A DNA stretch of 64,000 nucleotides, taken from assembly GCA_907165065.1 (NCBI GenBank), contig OU015541.1, forward strand, positions 11,647,001 to 11,711,000, written 5' to 3'. Positions 57,821 through 64,000 of this stretch are shown here, piece after piece. The translations under genes and the position numbers were made by a program. The notes under the pieces were generated by a model, which saw nothing but the letters and a program-made list of their open reading frames with translations, ran no database searches and was not told where the DNA came from. The DNA comes from Caprimulgus europaeus (lineage: Eukaryota; Chordata; Aves; Caprimulgiformes; Caprimulgidae). The stretch's first letter is position 1. Each line of letters starts with the position of its first letter.

Positions 57821-60542
57821 GGAGAGGTCACAGCATATGGCACACTGTGTCTTCCCCCAGCAAGAGGCTTCCTAAACAAGAGAAGCCATAATTTAAAAGG
57901 CCAAGAGGAGTTATACACAGCACTAACAGAGTTAGGCTCCATAATCCCTGGGTTTTTTTCCTAGTACAACAAACTTTTCATTTCAAAATGTGAATTTGTT
58001 TATACATAAACAAGTAACACCTTAGAGACTAAAAATCAAACAAAACTGTTCAATGTGATTAAGTCAAGGATGCTGCAGTTATCTGTTTGCCAAGCATTTT
58101 GAGATCTTGAATTCTCAATTCATCTTGGTCAAAGAAAGATTGCTAAAAAGAAAACGGTTTCAGACACTCCATGTTAAGATCCCAACACTGCAAATGTTTA
58201 TGAACTTTTGTATCTACCTGCTTTCCAAAGCCAGCTTGGGTGAGCAAAGTTAATTGTACATGTTTTGAGAATATTGTCCCTTCTGTCTAACTATGATTTG
58301 CCATGTGGCTGGAACAGTGGTGTGTGAAAGCAGTAGATATTGAGTCAAGAAACTTTTTATTAGTTTGAGGATGTTGAATGAGCAATGCTGAGGTTCTCTG
58401 TGCTGAACACAGATGTTGTATCAAACCATTGCTTTGAACTTGGCTCCCTGATGACTTCAGTTTACTGACACTTGCCTCCTTGAGATCTCAGAGTGACACC
58501 ATGCAGCCTATCTCACTTGCACTTTATCTTCTTCCTGAGAAGACCTTCAAAACTCTGTGTTGATCTTCCAGTATGGCTAAGCAACTGTCTAGTTTCCTTT
58601 TTGTCACCCTATTATTGACCTTTCTTTGGCATGCAGGTATCTCACTAGCAACTGGTGCTAGCACAGATCAGAGGTGCTTTCATAGTTAACTGCTCAGGCC
58701 CTAACAATCTTGAGTCAAAAAACCCCGTCTGGAGTTCATCTGCCTTAAATTCTCTTAAAGTTTGCTTTAAATATCCGTCAGGTTTGCCACTTCTAAGGGA
58801 AAATAGTTTAAAACCAATAGCAAGCAGAGTGTCACTTCAGAACCACCATCACTTGGATCGTAGATGGCACGAGGCACCAGCCAGGGATCATATTTCCAGC
58901 AGCATTCAATAGCATTAGAGATGCTTTTCCCTTACCATCACCACCATAAAGCCATTCTGCCAGACACAATCATCTGTATCTAGCCTGGCAACTTCTAAGC
59001 TCTCCTAAGCACATGGTCTGAAGAGCCTGGCTGTTAAAAGAGGAACAGCCAGCTGCAGCAATGGATAAAATTGCATCTAAAAGCAGAACAAAACACCACC
59101 ACTCTGAGCCTTTGCTAGTTCTGTTTCACAAGCCTGTGCCCAGATTTGTGCAGGGTTTTAAAACTCTGCTTAAATAAATACATAAATAAAGTATTCAGCC
59201 ACTCCCAATACTTGCAAGAGCCGCAAATTAGAAGCAACACACGCTCATATTCACAGGAAAGGCAAAAGAGACTGGGTAGGTTTTATATGGTGAGGCTTTG
59301 CTCTGTGGATTCTGATTGTTGGGTTTTTTTGTTTTGTTTTTTTTTTAATCTTGATTGTTCATTTTTAATGGAGTTCTAATGAAACACCCTCAAGCTCTGC
59401 AGTGGTTTGCATCTATGGTTCGAGAGCCAAATACCAGGATGGTTTGTTTCACAAGTAGCATTAGAGATAAGAAAGGGTAAGATCATGCCCTGGTTTTACA
59501 AGGCTCTAAGAGGCACTTAGGGGCCATACAGTCCCCTGCTTGGCTGCCTAAAGCCTACTCTGGTCATTAAATAATGTGAAAGGCTTATAATAACAGCTGG
59601 TGACTAATATATTCCCTTTGTACAAATGTTTTACATTTGTCACTATAACCACTGCAGAGAGACAGCTCTGCTCTCCTAAAGGCTGAATCTTGCCCAGAAT
59701 TTTTTATATTTACTCAAATCTGCACCATTACAAGTCATCTTTTGCCAAATACTATCACATCATGATGAGAGTTTACAACCCTATGGTAAGTACAAATGAA
59801 AATATCATAGTTACAGGATCTTTAGGGTACCAAGGTAAGATAAAACTCCTTAAGCAGGAAAAAGGGGTAGGAGAGGCGTTAAAAAAGCTCTTTCCTTAAA
59901 CTACATGGAATCATACTTTTCAAAATAAGATTTCTGCTGTCTAGAAAAGGAAAATAACCCCACAATTTTGAGTGAAAAAAAAGTAGTGCACTGGGTGTTG
60001 AGATGCACCACAGATGCACCACAACTACTTAAGTTCTCTCATGCAAAAGTCACAGCCAAGCTCTGTTGGATATTGACTTTCTGCTTTCCAGACACACAGG
60101 TCCATTTTTACCATATTCCATGGTTTCAGCAGATGACATATGAATTGCACATGAGAATCACATGCACTAAAACATGTCTTGTTTTCAATTCAGTACCACT
60201 GCCCTCTTATTAAAGAAATAATTTTGCATTCTTGGGTGTCCCAGGACATCTGTGGGTGATCCTAAGGAAATGGCAAAATATTTCACTGAATCACTTCTCC
60301 AGATGAGTTTGTGACTTATATAGGAAGTACAACCTGACAGTGAGTTGAACCTAGACTTGACCCCCCATTCCTGGAGAAGTACCAGCAGCCTCTTTGTTCT
60401 AAATAAATTTTAATTGATCATCTTCCACTCTTTGTGGTCATTTACTTCTTTTTTACTGGCCTATTTCCAAGTAAAGTCCAATCATTAACCTTGCTTCCAC
60501 CACTTTAACTCTCTTTCTCCATTTGCAAGGAAGGATCAACAG

Positions 60543-60568
60543 ATGAATATACATTATGAATATACATT
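60543..60568. repeat. 13-bp tandem duplication, two copies
   Basis: ATGAATATACATT occurs twice in direct succession (60543-60555 and 60556-60568). ATGAATAT is octamer-related, so the duplication doubles a possible POU-type site, though this may be coincidence. Confidence 0.95.
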
Positions 60569-62179
60569 CTGCAAGAGGGAGGAACAATTATTTCTTTCTT
60601 TGGGAATACATTGGCAAACAACTTTTTCTGTTGCATGCAAACGTGTGAACCTCACTGCAGAGAGCACCTGAGACAGGATAAACCCCAGAGCTCAGCAGTT
60701 TGGCCAATGCCACCTGAGGCAAAACAATCCCATGCAGAAATACGAAGCACGCTGTCCTGTGTAATTTGTAGCATTACAAACTCCCTTTTCAACCACATTT
60801 GTGTTTTCCTCAGACTATCTGCCTTTCTGGCAGTAATATGGACAGTTTTACATTATATTCCCTTACAAAGTCAAAAATTCCAAGCAACAGAGATGATAAT
60901 ATGTTTTTCTCTACTTATACAGGTCATGTTAGGACCAAACAATATTACAGCCAGTGCCTTGAGTGAAGCCACACGCTGGCTTTGGTAGTGTCCTAAAGAG
61001 TGTATTCAGTAAGGGAGAAGAGGCAAGACTGATGTCTAGAGCTGGTCAGAGTATTATAGCAAAGATTTTGCCCAACCAAAATATTCCCCAGCTCTGTGTT
61101 AGTTTCTGCAAAATCTAATCATTTAAAACAAACATCTCAAACAATAAAAACAGTTCAAAAATATTTAAAAGTTTAGTTTTCAAATTTTCAAAAGGAAACA
61201 TCTACATTTTTTCAGTCATAATTTTAAAACTACTTCAAATTTTGTGGGGTTTTTATTTAAAGCTTAAAGAAAACTAAATTAACAAAATCAATTAAATGAA
61301 CGAAAATGAAATTAAACTTCTCATTTGACCCAAGAAGGGAGGCTGACAGCTTTTCAGCTCACACGCTTTTTAAAGACAGATTGTTTTGAATACACTCAAA
61401 AGTTCTTTACAAATATTTTTGCTGTATGTTTTCAGAATTGTCAGAAAACAGAAATAGTCCATTATTCACATTGTTTTGCCAGTAAGCCCCATGACTGCGA
61501 AGGACACAGACTCATGTGTCCTCCAACAGCTGTATTCCATCTAATTCTCCTAGTTCAGCTTTGGTTTCCTATTGGTTTGGCAACTCTGAATGTCCAGAAT
61601 ATCTGGTGGGTAACATTACGCACGAGAACATAGGTAGAATTTAGGCTGCTTGAAAACAGCCTTGAATTCATGGACATTTTCCATCTCCTGCTGGTTTTCC
61701 AGCAACGATGCCACTCTAACCTATATGTTTCTCCCCTTTGTGTAGGATTGTGTTTGAATGGCACACTTTGGCTCTGCAACTGGCATTGAAATGCAGACTT
61801 GTATCACAACAATGACAAGGAACGAGGCATGACGGCACCAGGTGAAGGGAAAGAAAAGTGTGCTGAGGATAAGTGTGCTGAGAAACCTAGGAGTGATGAG
61901 TCAACTACATTCTCAGAAAGCGAGTGATGAGATGGGATGCTCTGGTGACAAAAGGAAATATGATTCATAGTAAAGTCACATGCAATATAAATGTGAGACC
62001 CAATGTTCTCTGCCATTTCCGGGGATGGCTAAATACTCAGAGGTGTCACCGGGAGGAAACTCTGCTAGATGTGTGTGGTCACCTCTTCCCTGGAATACAT
62101 CAGGTTGTCATATACCAGAGACTGAAAGAGGAACTAAATATGACTCTGCAAAATTTGTGCTTTCCCATAAACCTTTTAT

Positions 62180-62350
62180 AATGTTGCATTTTGAAATTCC
62201 AGCTCAGCTGTGGAGCTTTCTTTTGTGACTTACATTCAATATCTCTCGTTATCGTTGTTGAGTCCCAAACCGTGAGCTCCTTTGGAATAACGACTGTTGT
62301 AACAATGAATGCCAAATCACACCCTGCCCGAGAAGCCTGATATCTAAATG
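62180..62350. promoter_or_regulatory. Candidate conserved non-coding element
   Basis: Repeat-free sequence with five CpGs scattered through A+T-rich context (TCTCGTTATCGTTGTTG, AACCGTGAGC, AATAACGACTG, GCCCGAGAAG) and an ACAATG SOX-like word near 62302. CpG retention outside a G+C-rich patch sometimes marks constrained DNA. The evidence is weak. Confidence 0.25.
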
Positions 62351-64000
62351 TAGAACAAGAGACAGAGACAAACAAACAAGAAATTAAACAGATCTATGCA
62401 ACAACTATGATAAGCAATTGTTTCAGCACATCGTGTTCCTTGGCATTGCCAGCTCCTTTTGTAGGCATCGTGGCAGAGGAAAACTATTCTCTTGGTCCAA
62501 AAATAATCTATATTTTGAATGTTTTGTTATAAATTTGGTTTGATCAGTCACACAATCTCTGGAATGAGAATAAACATAGGCTATCTTAACATACAAATAA
62601 CTCATTGGATATTAATGTCCTAGCTGTTTTTCCCAAACAGTTTTAAAATCTACACACACACATGTGTTTAATTGCATGCTTTAAATGAACTGGCATTCAT
62701 TTTGTGCCTTAGCCCCATTATGAAAACACATTTTCTGGATAGATGAGACTTTTTTGTAAAACAAGATTTTACTACTTGTTGCAGACACGGTCTTGTAACT
62801 GTTTCTGGCTTGTGAGGTTACAGGGACCAGGTCTGTGCTGTACCTACTGCATTAGGAAGCAAAGATCTTTCTTATATGAAAGCAAGTTGAACTAAAGAAA
62901 TTTATAAAGAACCATAAATGACACCATCAAAAAATGATTACAAAGAAGATCATCCAGCTCAAACTAAACTTGGTGGAAATATTCCAAATAACATCAGTAA
63001 AGACAAGTCCTAAGTATAGCACAGATGGGTTGTAAGATGGTTGTGCTGGCATATTCTGTTTCCATGGCAGAACTGTAATTTTTGAATTCTTTGAGATATT
63101 CATACCCAAGGTCCAGTCAAAGGGCAGGCTCTGTCTCTGTCTGAACTACTACGAGAACTCGATGTGACTTGGTCTGTGTTCCCATACACAGGAAGGACTG
63201 ATAGACTGGCCACAGAGGAAGGAGTAAGTTTAATCTATTCACCGCCTTTCTTTTCCAAGTCAAGAGTGGAATTACAGAGGAGGAAATGAGGCGAGCCTCA
63301 GCTCAGCCTGCTGGCAAGAGCATCTCAGGCTGTGTGGGGTAGGAGACGGGAAGGCGAAAAGGCCTCCTGAGGTTAAACGGCCACCAGCAAATTACTGGCC
63401 TCCCTCAAACTGGAGAAAGCAAGAAAGAGGAGCGTGATTCCAAGGGATACTGAAATTCCTGCTCAAATTAGCCAAAGGATGATGCTGTGTAGAGGCTGCC
63501 TACTGCACTGGGCGATACCTGTGGGCATAACCTAGTGCGGAGAAATGCAAAGACATCTGGAATTTTAAAACTTAGGTCTGCAGACAGACACATATCTGCT
63601 AACCTTCATCTGGCACTACAGTGTGTAGGGGGCTATTTTTAAAAAGTCCATGACAGTGGCTCACACCCACAATGGAGCCTCTCTAGCACCACCATCATTA
63701 TGAGAGATTTTTGTTTAATTCTTCACAACCTGTAGTTCTGGACACTAAGTCATTGTCCTCTAGGTAACTTGTTCAAATCAGGCTCTGAGTAACAGTGAAT
63801 TAAAGTGTTTACCATCTAACAACAAGAGTTTGGTGGCTGAAACCAGCTGCCTGTTGCACTGAATCAAGCCTCACTTAAGGCAGACTTTAATAACCCATGT
63901 AGCTGCCCGTGCTAAGAGACCTACCAGCACAGCGACCTAAATACAGTGCCAACAGTGCTATACCACCAGCATTGCCCAAAGCAGGCTAGAAAAGGATTGT

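Larger units (their letters stand above)
57821..64000. other. Gene-free unique sequence to the window edge
   Basis: Longest frame is 125 codons (60611-60988, plus), without known domain. T-rich tract near 59322-59347, and A+T-rich unique sequence at 61100-61320. Apart from the 13-bp duplication and the candidate element at 62.18 kb, I see nothing that can be called. Confidence 0.5.

Noticed and set aside
1-64000. tRNA, rRNA, snRNA, microRNA, CRISPR arrays, operons, phage or plasmid genes
   Set aside because: I looked for tRNA B-box words (GGTTCGAATCC-like), U6 promoter/RNA words, repeat-spacer arrays and long bacterial-type ORFs and found none. A small RNA hairpin cannot be excluded without folding software.

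Overview
The window looks like vertebrate nuclear DNA, and most probably bird. It is A+T-rich and CpG-poor, has many simple repeats, and carries copies of the chicken-repeat-1 (CR1) LINE with the typical avian 3' tail (ATTCTATGATTCTRTG-like). It also holds fossil pieces that look like MIR-type SINEs and old palindromic elements, which are found across reptiles and birds. Nothing suggests bacteria: there are no long ORFs, operons, Shine-Dalgarno sites, CRISPR arrays, rRNA or tRNA genes. The species cannot be told from the sequence.

I find no protein-coding gene I can support. The longest ATG-initiated frames are only 165-177 codons, have no recognisable domain, and sit among many frames of 60-130 codons, as expected from chance. 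The window is therefore most likely intergenic DNA (a gene-poor region) or the inside of one or more very long introns; sequence alone does not separate these.

Layout. 1-8.8 kb: unique A+T-rich sequence with one TA-rich microsatellite near 4.9 kb. 8.8-9.6 kb: a cluster of three ancient repeats (two palindromic elements and a MIR-like SINE). 9.6-17 kb: unique sequence with a CR1 copy at 13.6 kb, a strong G-quadruplex motif at 14.5 kb and a CR1 tail near 17.0 kb. 17-25 kb: unique, with a second G-quadruplex motif (19.2 kb) and an old palindromic element (22.7 kb). 25.4 kb: a 25-bp minisatellite. 26-34 kb: two or three homeobox/octamer-rich stretches that look like conserved regulatory DNA, one with a 17-bp duplicated homeodomain-type site, plus a MIR-like and a CR1 copy. 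34-40 kb: unique, including the longest ORF of the window. 40-49 kb: a CR1 stub, a CpG-rich patch, a 15-unit perfect TTTTC array, CA and TA microsatellites, and a MIR-like piece. 49-64 kb: three more small CpG-rich patches, polypurine and A-rich tracts, and an old palindromic element.

No set of genes working together can be described, and I see no evidence for a new multi-gene system. The items most worth a second look are the candidate regulatory elements, the isolated CpG patches, the long perfect pyrimidine array and the fossil-repeat cluster. All regulatory calls rest on sequence appearance only; cross-species alignment would decide them.
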